Notes: generated by a model from the letters alone, not told the origin. DNA of 64,000 nucleotides from Bacillota bacterium (GCA_023381695.1 JAMCQP010000083.1:69165-133164), one strand, 5' to 3'; shown: positions 33,490-42,387, counted from the stretch's first letter. Translations and numbers: made by a program.

Positions 33490-35012
33490 GAAAGGTTTTT
33501 GACGATTACCGCGCTCTCTCCGATCAGGCGATCCAGGCCAGGTCCCCCCGGCGGGCGGCTTTTCTGGAGGCCATGGGGAAATCCCTGCGGTCCGGGGAAA
33601 ACCGGGCTTTCTGGCTGCCTTACGTGCTTTCCCTGGACATGTGCATGAAATGCGGGACCTGTGCCGAGGTTTGCCCACTGTATCTTTCCAGCGGGCGGAA
33701 CGCGCTGTACCACCCGGTTTACCGCTCCGACATGCTGCGCAAGGTCTACCGGCGGTACTTCACGCTGTCCGGGAAGCTTTTCCCCAAGGTGGTCGGGGCG
33801 GAGGATCTTACCGAGGAAAAGCTGGACGCCATGGCGGAGAACTTTTACCGGTGCACGGTGTGCCGCCGCTGCGCCTATGTGTGCCCGGTGGCCATTGATA
33901 ACGGCCTCCTGGCCCGGGAGGGAAGGAAGATCTTTGATGCCATCGGCATTGCACCTGATGAGCTGAAGGAGAAGGGCACCAGGTTGCAGCTGGAGGCGGG
34001 GAACGCCACCGGGGTAAAGACGCCGGCCTTTCGCGACATGGTGGAATTTATGGAAGAAGATCTTCAGGACACCCGGGGATACCAGGTGCAGATCCCCGTG
34101 GATAAAAAGGGCGCCGAGTATCTGGTGATGCATAATACCGGCGATTACCCGGCGTTTTCGGAAACCGTCATGGGGGCCGCGGAGATCTTTCAGGCCGCGG
34201 GCGCGGACTGGACCGTAAACTCCCCCGACACGGGGATTAACGATGTAGTCAACTACGGGGTCTTTTTCAGCGATACGGAGTTTGAAAAGGTGGCCCGGGC
34301 CCAGGTAAGGACAGTCCGGGAGCTGGGGGCAAGGGTCCTGGTGATCGGGGAGTGCGGACATGCCTTTGAGGCCATGAAATACCTCATCCAGAGGTTGATC
34401 CCTGCCGAGGAACGCCCCTTTGAGGTCAAGAGCATCCTGGAGGTCTATGATGAGTGGATCCGGGAAGGCCGAATCGAGCTCGACCCGGCCAAAAACCCCG
34501 AGCCGGTGGTCTATCACGATTCCTGCAAGGCGGGGCGCCTGGGAGGGTTGTACGAAGAGCCTCGGCGGATCTTGAAGAGCGCCTGTCTGGACCTCCGGGA
34601 GATGACGCCCAACCGGGAGCTGAGCTACTGCTGCGGCGGCGGCAGTGGGTTTGCCATCATGAGCAAGGGGGACTTCCTGAAGTTTCGCATGGAGACCTAC
34701 GGCAAGATCAAGGAAGAGCAGATCAGGCAGACGGGCGCCGGGGTGGTCGCCCTGGCCTGTTCCAACTGCAAGGGGCAGTTCCGCGATATCATCAATTATT
34801 ATCACCTGCCGGTGCGCATCGCCGGGATCAGCGAGCTGGTGGCCAATGCCCTGGTACGGGGGAGGGATAGGCGCAGTGAAGGGATTACGTTTGCCCAGGC
34901 TGGTGGTGGGAGCGCCGCACGGGAAGTCCGGGAAGACCACGATCACCGTGGGGTTGTTGCAAGCCCTGCGCGGGAGGGGGATCCCCGTCCAGGCTTTCAA
35001 GAAAGGGCCTGA
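33486..35012 (+). CDS. Second DsrK/HdrD-like iron-sulfur subunit, with a 137-base overlap into dsrN
   Basis: A 508-aa frame. Ferredoxin clusters 'CMKCGTCAEVCPLY' and 'CTVCRRCAYVCPVAID' are followed by a complete CCG set: 'YHDSCKAGR', 'SYCCGGGSG' and 'LACSNCKGQ'. This is fuller than in dsrK upstream. It starts at GTG inside the stop of the dsrM-like gene. The family part ends near 'ISELVANALVRG', at about 34860. The last 50 residues ('DRRSEGITFAQ...') lie over the start of dsrN in another frame and look unlike protein of this family. One extra G in the G-run near 34857-34861 would give a TAG at 34868. The earlier part of track ORF 32709-35012 is not coding. Confidence 0.87.
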   Translation: MRKVFDDYRALSDQAIQARSPRRAAFLEAMGKSLRSGENRAFWLPYVLSLDMCMKCGTCAEVCPLYLSSGRNALYHPVYRSDMLRKVYRRYFTLSGKLFPKVVGAEDLTEEKLDAMAENFYRCTVCRRCAYVCPVAIDNGLLAREGRKIFDAIGIAPDELKEKGTRLQLEAGNATGVKTPAFRDMVEFMEEDLQDTRGYQVQIPVDKKGAEYLVMHNTGDYPAFSETVMGAAEIFQAAGADWTVNSPDTGINDVVNYGVFFSDTEFEKVARAQVRTVRELGARVLVIGECGHAFEAMKYLIQRLIPAEERPFEVKSILEVYDEWIREGRIELDPAKNPEPVVYHDSCKAGRLGGLYEEPRRILKSACLDLREMTPNRELSYCCGGGSGFAIMSKGDFLKFRMETYGKIKEEQIRQTGAGVVALACSNCKGQFRDIINYYHLPVRIAGISELVANALVRGRDRRSEGITFAQAGGGSAAREVREDHDHRGVVASPAREGDPRPGFQERA

Positions 35013-36297
35013 CTATATCGACCCGTCCTGGCTCGAGCAGGCCAGTCTCCGGCCCTGCCATAACCTGGACTCTTTTCTGATGACGCCGCAATCCATTATC
35101 GGCTCGGTGGCACGGCACGCCAGGGGCATGGATCTGGCCCTGGTGGAAGGAAACATGGGCCTCTACGATGGTGCCGACCTGGAGGGCAGCGGCAGCACGG
35201 CCGAACTGGCCAGGATTATTCAGGCTCCGGTACTTCTGGTGGTGGACGCCACCAGGATCACCCGCAGCGTGGCGGCGGTGGTCATGGGCTTCCAGGTCTT
35301 CGACCCCGGCTTACACATCGGGGGCGTGATCCTGAACCGGGTGGCCCGTCCGCGGCACGAGGAGATGCTCCGGCAAAGCATCGAGAAATATTGCGGCATC
35401 CCGGTGCTGGGGGCGGTTCCCCGTTGCCCGGAGATGGTATTGCCCGACCGTCACCTGGGATTGTTGCCGCCCCAGGAGTGGGAGAGCGGCAGGGAATGGG
35501 TGGAAGGTGTGGGGCGGGTGATCTCCAGCCACGTGGATCTGGACGCTCTTTGGCGGCTGGCGGCCAGCGCCGCTCCTCTGGCGGTGCCGGAGGAGGGAGG
35601 GCCGCATCCAGCCGCTGCCCGGGAACATGTGGTCATCGGAGTATTCCGCGACCGGGCCTTCCACTTTTACTACCCGGAGAACCTCGAAGCTCTGGAACAT
35701 GCCGGCGCCCGCCTGGTGTTCATCGACTCCCTGGCGGACAAGGAACTGCCCCCCGTGGATGGGCTGTACATCGGTGGGGGATTTCCCGAGGTGATGGCCG
35801 CCGGGCTGGAGGCCAACGTTTCCTTGCGGCGGAGGGTACGGCGGGCGGCGGAATCTGGTCTTCCCGTCTACGCTGAATGTGGTGGGTTGATGTATCTGGG
35901 GCGCACCGTGGCCTGGCAAGGCAAGCAGTACAAGATGGCCGGAGCGCTGCCTCTGGATGTCGTCATGGAAGCCGGACCACAAGGCCACGGATACGTGGCG
36001 GCGGAGGTCGTTGAACCGAATCCCTTCTGGGCTCCCGGCCAGGTGGTGCGCGGCCACGAGTTTCATCACTCCCTGGTCCAGGGGCTGGATGAAACCAGGG
36101 TGAAACTCGCGTTGCGCATCATGCGGGGGCATGGACTCGATGGGCAAAGCGACGGGATCACCTATAAGAATGTGTTTGCCTCCTATCTTCACGTGCACGC
36201 CCTGGGAGAACCTTCGTGGGCGGAGGCGTTTGTCAGGGCGGCTTCCGAGGTAAAGGAGGTGAGTGAGGGAAAAAGCATGGCAAGGATGGAGGGTTAA
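34876..36297 (+). CDS. dsrN: DsrN, cobyrinate a,c-diamide synthase-like glutamine amidotransferase
   Basis: A 473-aa CbiA-type enzyme. The N-terminal P-loop is 'GAPHGKSGKTTITVGL', followed by 'KKGPDYIDPSWL'. The C-terminal class I amidotransferase domain has the nucleophile in 'PVYAECGGLMYLG' and a His/Glu region near 'GHEFHHS'. CbiA amidates cobyrinate. Next to dsrAB the family is called DsrN and is held to amidate siroheme to the siroheme amide of DsrAB. No other cobalamin genes are near, which favours DsrN. The GTG at 34876 follows GGGGGAGGG at eight bases. Confidence 0.9.
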   Translation: MKGLRLPRLVVGAPHGKSGKTTITVGLLQALRGRGIPVQAFKKGPDYIDPSWLEQASLRPCHNLDSFLMTPQSIIGSVARHARGMDLALVEGNMGLYDGADLEGSGSTAELARIIQAPVLLVVDATRITRSVAAVVMGFQVFDPGLHIGGVILNRVARPRHEEMLRQSIEKYCGIPVLGAVPRCPEMVLPDRHLGLLPPQEWESGREWVEGVGRVISSHVDLDALWRLAASAAPLAVPEEGGPHPAAAREHVVIGVFRDRAFHFYYPENLEALEHAGARLVFIDSLADKELPPVDGLYIGGGFPEVMAAGLEANVSLRRRVRRAAESGLPVYAECGGLMYLGRTVAWQGKQYKMAGALPLDVVMEAGPQGHGYVAAEVVEPNPFWAPGQVVRGHEFHHSLVQGLDETRVKLALRIMRGHGLDGQSDGITYKNVFASYLHVHALGEPSWAEAFVRAASEVKEVSEGKSMARMEG

Positions 36298-36337
36298 CCG
36301 CAGGCCAATTGAGCCAAAACCAAAAGGAGGGCTAAAC

Positions 36338-37678
36338 GTGAGTCAAACTAGCGTACAACCATCTGTAGCCCAGCCGGTCAAAAAGCGCAGCTGGCTCCTG
36401 ACCAGCGAGGACTGGTGGGCGGTTTACCTGGGACTGTTTCTATTAGTCTTAGCCTACGTCGCCTTTTCGCTCCAAGCGCCTCTGGACCTGATAAAAGGAG
36501 CGGTGCCGCAGGAATGGCCTCAGAACCCCTTGTTGCCCGGGTTGGCCAGCCATATCGGGAACTATGTCTTCGTTTACTTGTTGTTGCTGGTGTTGACCTC
36601 GATCGGGGTGCGGACGATGGGGGGCAAGTTGAGCCATTACATCGCCGGGTTCACCCTCCTGTTCATCGGGGGGCTGCTGATCCTGATCCTGGGGAGCCAG
36701 CAGACGATCAAGAAGTATGGGATGGAGTATCCTTTCTGGTCGCTGATCATCGGGTTGATCATCGGCAACCTGGGGAAGATGCCGGCCTGGTTCAAGGTAT
36801 CGGCGGGCCGCACCGAGTTCTACATCAAGATGGGCATTATCCTCCTGGGGGCCAACCTGCCGTTCACGGTCATCGTCACCGGCGGCGCGTGGGGGTTCCT
36901 GGAAGCGCTGATCATCGTGGCGGTTGGTTTCACGGTGGCGTTCGTGATCGCCAGGAGGCTTGGTTTTGACAACAAGTTTGCGGCGGTGCTGGGCGCCGGC
37001 GCATCGGTCTGCGGCGTGTCGGCCGCCATCGCCGTGGGCAGCAGCGTCAAGGCGAAGGAAAAAGATGTGGGTTACGTGATCTCCCTGGTGGTCCTCTACG
37101 CCCTGGTGCTGATCTTCCTGCTTCCCATTCTGGGCCGTGCCCTCGGCCTGAATCCGGTGGTTACCGGCGCCTGGATCGGCGGGTCGGAACTGGCGGATGC
37201 GGCGGGGTTGGCCGCGGCGGCCATGGTCGGCGAAAAGGCGGTGCAGGTCTTCTCCCTGGTGAAGCTGAACCGCGACGTGATGATTGCCTTCCTGGCCTTC
37301 ATCTTTGCCACGGTGTCCATCACCCGGTGGGAGAGAGGAGAGGGCGGAAAACGGCCCGGCGCCGTGGTGATCTGGGAGCGTTTCCCCAAGTTCGTCATTG
37401 CCTTCGTGCTCGCCTCCATCTTCGCCACCTACCTGGTGGTGCAGTTTACCAAGCCGGTGGTCGACGCGCACATCATCGGGGTGATGAACGCCCTGCGCAC
37501 CTGGTTGTTTACCATCACTTTCCTGTGCATCGGGCTGAACACCAAGATCACCGACGTTCGCGCCATGGGCAGCAAACCCATTATCGCCTTTACCACCGTG
37601 GTGGTGGTGAACGTGATCGTGGGCTTTATTCTGGCCAACCTGTTCTTCGGCGGGATCATCGCCTCGCCGTTGAAGTAG
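36338..37678 (+). CDS. YeiH family (UPF0324) putative sulfur-oxyanion transporter
   Basis: A 446-aa protein with ten or more membrane segments and the family core 'FYIKMGIILLGANLPFT', 'GAGASVCGVSAAIAVG' and 'LCIGLNTKITDVRAMGSKPIIAF'. The family (Cons_hypoth698) is often labelled putative sulfate exporter from its link to sulfonate-degrading genes. Here it is coupled to dsrN by a 40-base gap, so export or uptake of sulfite, sulfide or sulfate for the Dsr route is a fair inference, not shown. The GTG at 36338 with AGGAGGG six bases before is preferred over the track start, which overlaps dsrN. Confidence 0.87.
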   Translation: MSQTSVQPSVAQPVKKRSWLLTSEDWWAVYLGLFLLVLAYVAFSLQAPLDLIKGAVPQEWPQNPLLPGLASHIGNYVFVYLLLLVLTSIGVRTMGGKLSHYIAGFTLLFIGGLLILILGSQQTIKKYGMEYPFWSLIIGLIIGNLGKMPAWFKVSAGRTEFYIKMGIILLGANLPFTVIVTGGAWGFLEALIIVAVGFTVAFVIARRLGFDNKFAAVLGAGASVCGVSAAIAVGSSVKAKEKDVGYVISLVVLYALVLIFLLPILGRALGLNPVVTGAWIGGSELADAAGLAAAAMVGEKAVQVFSLVKLNRDVMIAFLAFIFATVSITRWERGEGGKRPGAVVIWERFPKFVIAFVLASIFATYLVVQFTKPVVDAHIIGVMNALRTWLFTITFLCIGLNTKITDVRAMGSKPIIAFTTVVVVNVIVGFILANLFFGGIIASPLK

Positions 37679-37701
37679 ACTCCTGCTCTTCACATGCGTA
37701 C

Positions 37702-37737
37702 GGCCGCCCGCCACGTGCTTTTGCCGCGCGGGCGGCC
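37702..37737 (+). other. GC-only hairpin after the YeiH-type gene
   Basis: GGCCGCCCG and CGGGCGGCC form nine pairs around an 18-base loop. The following ACATTTG is a poor T-run. It may partly end the dsr transcript before the hydrolase gene. Confidence 0.45.
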
Positions 37738-37820
37738 ACATTTGACAGGAGGTCGAGGCGCCGCGGAGCCCATGGAGGGGCGGGAGCGGTGCATTTTTTC
37801 CGCTTTGGGGGTGGCGAAGG

Positions 37821-38663
37821 TTGCGGGATGTGCGCATCGCCGTTGTCCAGATGCAGGCAAGGGCCGGAATGACCCGGAAAAATTTGGATAAGATAGAACA
37901 TTTCACCCAGGAAGCCAGGCAGAAGAAAGTCGATCTAATTTGCTTTCCTGAACTGTGCATTCACGGATACGACATGAACAAAGCCTTAAGCGGCGCTGAG
38001 CCTATTGAGCCCATTCCCGGGGAAAGCGCGCTGGCCGTGAGCGAGATGGCCCGCAGGGCCGGGATGGTTGTTCTGGCGGGCATGGCGGAAAAGGCGGACC
38101 AGGGCAACCCCTTTATTACCCAACTGGTTGCGTTTCCGGACGGAACCCTGCAAAAGTACCGTAAAACTCACCTGGGCCGGTATGAACAACCCTATTTTGC
38201 CGCCGGAGATGAGTTCCCCTTCTTTATTACCGATCAAGCCAGGTTCGGGATTCAAATCTGCTGGGAGTCGCATTTCCCGGAAGTAACCACGATCCTCGCA
38301 CTGAAAGGCGGTGAAATCATTTTTGCGCCCCATGCTTCACCGTCTGCTGCCACAGACAGAAGAGATCTGTGGATAAAATACCTGTGCGCCCGAGCATATG
38401 ACAACACGGTGTTCGTGGCGGCCTGCAACCTGTTTGGGGACAATGGAACCTCGCAGGACTTCGGCGGCGGTGCCATGGTGATTGATCCGAAAGGCAATAT
38501 CCTTGCGGAGGCCTTTAACGGTAAAGAAGAGATGCTGGTGGTGGACCTGGATTCCCGGCTCATCAATACGATCCGCTGCCAGGAAGGAAGGTCCATGCGC
38601 GACACCTTCTACCTGAGAGCCAGAAGACCCGAACTGTATGGAGACTTATGGCAACTCCGCTAG
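37821..38663 (+). CDS. Carbon-nitrogen hydrolase (nitrilase superfamily)
   Basis: A 280-aa cytosolic enzyme with the nitrilase triad: Glu in 'ICFPELCIHGY', Lys in 'KYRKTHLG' and Cys in 'QICWESHFPE'. A second Glu in the last motif fits the family. The class covers amidases, carbamoylputrescine-type hydrolases and nitrilases, and I cannot assign a substrate. The start is TTG 37821 or GTG 37830; both give the family opening 'RIAVVQMQ'. It is separated from the YeiH-type gene by a hairpin and may or may not belong to the dsr unit. The next gene is on the other strand. Confidence 0.88.
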   Translation: MRDVRIAVVQMQARAGMTRKNLDKIEHFTQEARQKKVDLICFPELCIHGYDMNKALSGAEPIEPIPGESALAVSEMARRAGMVVLAGMAEKADQGNPFITQLVAFPDGTLQKYRKTHLGRYEQPYFAAGDEFPFFITDQARFGIQICWESHFPEVTTILALKGGEIIFAPHASPSAATDRRDLWIKYLCARAYDNTVFVAACNLFGDNGTSQDFGGGAMVIDPKGNILAEAFNGKEEMLVVDLDSRLINTIRCQEGRSMRDTFYLRARRPELYGDLWQLR

Positions 38664-38789
38664 ATGTTTCCGATCACCATATTATTGGGTGCGCGATGTA
38701 ACCTTTGACGAGATCGTTCCCAAGTTCGTACCGGAGCGGGTCCACGGACCTTGGCCACCTTGCGGAATCTGGCAATCAGCTTGTTTCGC

Positions 38790-39719
38790 TTAATATCTCG
38801 AATCCAGCGCGTCCCGGAGCCCGTCGCCCAGGAAGTTGTAAGCCAAGACGACCAGGGTGACTCCCATTCCCGGGAGAACTGCCAACATGGGAGCCGTCCA
38901 GACATACTGTTGCGCATTTTGGAGCATGTTCCCCCAACTTGGCGTGGGAGGCTGAATGCCGAGACCAAGGTAACTGATGGCGCTCTCCGTCAGGATGGAC
39001 CAGGCGATACCCAGGGTGGCCGAAACGATGACCGAGGGGTACGTCTGGGGCAGGATATGCCGAACGAGGGTCCTAAACGGTGACGCACCCGTGGCCACCG
39101 AGGCTTCGACAAACTCGTAAGCCTTCCACTTGAGGGTTTCGCCGTACACCACCCGGGCCACCTGCATCCAGGAGGAAAAGCCGATCACCAGTACCACCAT
39201 GAGTGGGCTTTTGCCCAGGACGGTGAGGGCTACCAGGACAAAAAAGAGGTTCGGAATGGCCATCATAGCGTCGGTCAGGCGCATCAAGAGGACATCGGTC
39301 ACGCCCCCGAAAAAGGCGGCGCTGGTGCCAATGATGACGCCAAGGATGACCGAGAAAGCCATGGAGGCGAACCCTACGGCCAACGTTACCCGCCCGCCGT
39401 AAAGCATCCGGCTCAACTCGTCCCGGCCGAGATCATCGACACCCAGTGGGTGGGTCAAACTCCAGCCGGACAGGGCAACGGCGGGGTTCATGCTCTCCGG
39501 CGGAACCCTCCAAAACAGTGGACCGGCGAAGACGATGAGGTGGAGCAGGATCAGGAAACAGAGCGACACAAAAGCCAGTTTATTCTTACCCAGCCTAGCC
39601 AATACTCCGCGTCGGGTGGAACCACCTGGAATTGGCCCGTAACCTTCTCCACCTGGCCTAACGATTTCGAGTTGCCCTTCGCTCAGCACCTCGAAGGCGG
39701 TTTCGATTGACTGTGTCAT
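38790..39719 (-). CDS. Peptide ABC transporter permease, OppC/DppC type
   Basis: A 309-aa membrane protein with an N-terminal OppC_N segment ('LARLGKNKLAFVSLCFLILLHLIVFAGPLF') and a binding-protein-dependent transport domain ('HPLGVDDLGRDELSRMLYGGRVTLAVGFAS'). The EAA loop is in 'EFVEASVATGASPFRTLVRHILPQ'. It pairs with the OppB-type protein encoded just upstream. It is the last gene of the leftward unit. No ATPase gene follows it. Confidence 0.92.
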   Translation of the reverse strand: MTQSIETAFEVLSEGQLEIVRPGGEGYGPIPGGSTRRGVLARLGKNKLAFVSLCFLILLHLIVFAGPLFWRVPPESMNPAVALSGWSLTHPLGVDDLGRDELSRMLYGGRVTLAVGFASMAFSVILGVIIGTSAAFFGGVTDVLLMRLTDAMMAIPNLFFVLVALTVLGKSPLMVVLVIGFSSWMQVARVVYGETLKWKAYEFVEASVATGASPFRTLVRHILPQTYPSVIVSATLGIAWSILTESAISYLGLGIQPPTPSWGNMLQNAQQYVWTAPMLAVLPGMGVTLVVLAYNFLGDGLRDALDSRY

Positions 39720-39730
39720 ACTGCCCTCCC

Positions 39731-40714
39731 TCAGGTCATCCGGATCCGGGGATCGATCCGGGAGTAGACCACATCAACCAAGAGGTTAGTCAAGACGACG
39801 ATGATGGTCACTACCACGGTCACGCCCATCGCCAGCGGATAGTCGCGTCCGTTGGCGGATTCTACCACCAGTTGGCCCATTCCCGGCCAGCCAAAGACCG
39901 CTTCGGTGATCACGGCTCCTCCCATCAGTCGGGGGACCATCACGCCGATCATCGAGACTACCGGGATCAAAGCGTTGCGCAGTGCATGCCGGTAAATAAC
40001 TCCCAATCCGGAAACCCCTTTGGCCCGGGCCGTGCGTACGAAGTCTTGAAAGATCACCTCGAGCATGGCCGAACGTGTGAAACGCACGATGTTGGGCAAG
40101 GTGGTGGTCGACAGGACCAAAACGGGCATGATCAGATGAGAAACCCGGTCCGCCAGGTCGAAACCGTTACCTCCGGCTGCTATCCCGGATGAAGGCAGCC
40201 AATGGAGGTTGACAGAAAACAGGAGGATCAGCATGATCCCCAGCCAAAACGCCGGCACTGAGAGGCCTACCACGCTTAAGAATCCGGCCGCGTAATCCAG
40301 AAGGCTGTTGCGGTGCACAGCCGAGACGACGCCAAGGACAATTCCGGCGGTCACGGAAACGATCATCGTGCAAAGGGTGAGAAGTGCCGTGAAGGGGAAC
40401 CGCTCGGCGATCCGCTTGACGACCGGCTGACTGGTCGCAAGGGAAGTGCCCAGGTTCCCGGTAACGGCCCCGGCCAACCATTGGACATATCTGACGGCCA
40501 CCGGCTTGTCTAACCCCATCCGGGCCAAAATAGCCTCCCGTTCGGCTTGAGTGGCTTCTATTCTCATCACCGCGGACGGGCCACCCGGGGCCAGGTTGAC
40601 TAGAAAGAAAGTAATTAACGTGACGATCAGGATAACGATCAGGCTCTGGGCCAGCCGTTGGACGACGAAGCGAAGAATAGCTACCCCCTCCTTTGCGATG
40701 GTTTCAGGATACAT
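39731..40714 (-). CDS. Peptide ABC transporter permease, OppB/DppB type
   Basis: A 327-aa frame with six membrane segments and the OppB pattern 'VQRLAQSLIVILIVTLITFFLVNLAPGGP', with an EAA loop in 'DFVRTARAKGVSGLGVIYRHALRNALIPV'. The track start (ATG 40714) begins two bases after the oppA-like stop. A perfect AAAGGAGG lies inside the frame and points, at eight bases, to an ATT codon at 40678, whose product 'LRFVVQRLAQSL' matches the usual OppB start. AUU initiation is rare, so the start stays open. Confidence 0.9.
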   Translation of the reverse strand: MYPETIAKEGVAILRFVVQRLAQSLIVILIVTLITFFLVNLAPGGPSAVMRIEATQAEREAILARMGLDKPVAVRYVQWLAGAVTGNLGTSLATSQPVVKRIAERFPFTALLTLCTMIVSVTAGIVLGVVSAVHRNSLLDYAAGFLSVVGLSVPAFWLGIMLILLFSVNLHWLPSSGIAAGGNGFDLADRVSHLIMPVLVLSTTTLPNIVRFTRSAMLEVIFQDFVRTARAKGVSGLGVIYRHALRNALIPVVSMIGVMVPRLMGGAVITEAVFGWPGMGQLVVESANGRDYPLAMGVTVVVTIIVVLTNLLVDVVYSRIDPRIRMT

Positions 40715-40716
40715 CC

Positions 40717-42387
40717 TTATTGCTTAATCCACCATTCGTTCACGTAGTGGAGCGCATCCCGGAGACCGAGATCAGGCACACCGCGCAAGTTATTGTTTCG
40801 CACCTGAAGCTCCTGCGGATACCAGAGGAAGACATAAGGCAAGGTGTTCGACATGTATTTCTGCAAATCGTCATAGACCTGCTTGCGCTTGGCCGGCTCA
40901 GAGGTGGACTGGCCCAGTTCCAGGAGCTTGTCCAGTTGCGGATCCTTGAAATCCGGAATGTTGTTGCCGGTCTTGACCGTAGAAGAATGGAAGTAGGGCA
41001 AGACGTCGGGATCGTTTGGATAAGTCCACCAGTTGATGGTGGCATCGTAATCCCGCTTGATAATATCCTTTTGAATCAGCGCGTTCCACTCCATGGAATT
41101 GAGCTGTACGTTCATGCCAATCGCCTTGAGGTACTGCTGGGCCATCTGGCCCACTGCCTCAAGGTTGCCCTTTTTGGCGATGTCCAGGACGAACTGGAAT
41201 GGGTTCCCATCCTTTTCGACGATCCCATCACCGGTGGTATCTTTCCAGCCGGCTTGTGCCAGGAGATCTTTGGCCTTCTGGACGTTATACTTGTATTTGA
41301 TCACATCAGGGTTGTAGTAAGCCTTGAGCGCTGGCGAGATGGGCCCGTTGGCCACGGTGGCGTAACCTCTGTCGATGGTGTTGATCATGGTCTGTCGGTC
41401 CAAAGCGTAAGCCATGGCCTGCCGGACCTTAACGTCGTTGAAGAGGGGGTTGGTCTGGTGCAATGCTAGCCAGTAAAACTGGGTCAGGCTCACCGGATAA
41501 ACAGTGACATTTTTGGCACCTTTGACTCGGTCGACGGCAGCCTTGTTATCGAGGATCATGATGCTCAGGTCGTTACTCAGGGCCTGGGCGATCTGGCTGT
41601 TGGGATCGGCCACCACTTTGAACACCAGGCGGTCAAGATAAGGAGCGCCGCCGAAGTAGTCGGGGTTGGCCACAAGTTCGACGCTTTGCCCTGATGTGTA
41701 CTTGCCGATCTTGAATGGGCCGGTTCCGACCGGGGTTTCCTTGTTGAACGAGGTCAACGTCCAGGGATCTTTGCCCTCGAAGATGTGCTTCGGCAAGATC
41801 CCAGCGTTATAGGCGAGATAAGCCGGCAGAGCGGCGAATGGCCGCTTCAGGCGGAAAACCACCCTCTGCGGGCCGGTAACCTCAACCTTGTCCACCGCTT
41901 TGAAGTATGACGAACCGTTGGCGCCCAGTTCCTTCCTCAGGACGATCTCGTTGAAAGTGTAAGCCACGTCATCGGCGGTGAAAGGTTTACCGTCATGCCA
42001 GGTCACGCCGCTCCTCAACTGGAATGTCCAGGAAAGCCCGTCTTTGGACGTCTCCCAACTGGTGGCCAGATCTGGCGCCGGGGCCAGATTCTTACCCGGT
42101 TTGGTCAAGCCGTCGAAAAGGACGCGATTGATGAGCAACGATTCGATGTAGGAGTTGGGATGCCATGGGTTGAGGGTTGGGTCGGCCACGATGGGAATGG
42201 TTACCGTGCCACCCTTCCGGTGGCCAGATCCGATTCCCGTCTTCACGTCGGCAGGAGCGGTTCCCTTCTGGACGCCCCTGCCGTAACCGACCGCCACCAG
42301 GCTCAAAATGAGGAGGGCGATGACCATGGCTACGGTGCTGCTCCTCCAACCAAAACTTTTCAAGTTACCAGAAGCCAAGCTTTTCAT
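40717..42387 (-). CDS. Peptide ABC transporter substrate-binding protein (SBP family 5)
   Basis: A 556-aa secreted protein with an N-terminal signal or anchor helix ('VAMVIALLILSLVAVGYG') and the family 5 pattern 'LLINRVLFDGLTKPGKNLAPAPDLATSWETSKDGLSWTFQLRSGVTWHDGKPFTADDVAYTF'. No lipobox cysteine is seen, so it may stay tethered by the helix. It binds peptides or similar solutes for the two permeases downstream. AAGGAGGAAG precedes the ATG. The dipeptidase gene lies just upstream in the same direction. Confidence 0.92.
   Translation of the reverse strand: MKSLASGNLKSFGWRSSTVAMVIALLILSLVAVGYGRGVQKGTAPADVKTGIGSGHRKGGTVTIPIVADPTLNPWHPNSYIESLLINRVLFDGLTKPGKNLAPAPDLATSWETSKDGLSWTFQLRSGVTWHDGKPFTADDVAYTFNEIVLRKELGANGSSYFKAVDKVEVTGPQRVVFRLKRPFAALPAYLAYNAGILPKHIFEGKDPWTLTSFNKETPVGTGPFKIGKYTSGQSVELVANPDYFGGAPYLDRLVFKVVADPNSQIAQALSNDLSIMILDNKAAVDRVKGAKNVTVYPVSLTQFYWLALHQTNPLFNDVKVRQAMAYALDRQTMINTIDRGYATVANGPISPALKAYYNPDVIKYKYNVQKAKDLLAQAGWKDTTGDGIVEKDGNPFQFVLDIAKKGNLEAVGQMAQQYLKAIGMNVQLNSMEWNALIQKDIIKRDYDATINWWTYPNDPDVLPYFHSSTVKTGNNIPDFKDPQLDKLLELGQSTSEPAKRKQVYDDLQKYMSNTLPYVFLWYPQELQVRNNNLRGVPDLGLRDALHYVNEWWIKQ

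Noticed and set aside
37742-37770. TTGACA before the nitrilase gene as a promoter
   Set aside because: No -10-like hexamer lies 16-18 bases downstream, and the box lies beside a GC hairpin.
36449-37960. 503-aa minus-strand ORF opposite the YeiH-type gene
   Set aside because: Extreme His/Asp/Gln composition, which is the mirror of a hydrophobic membrane protein.
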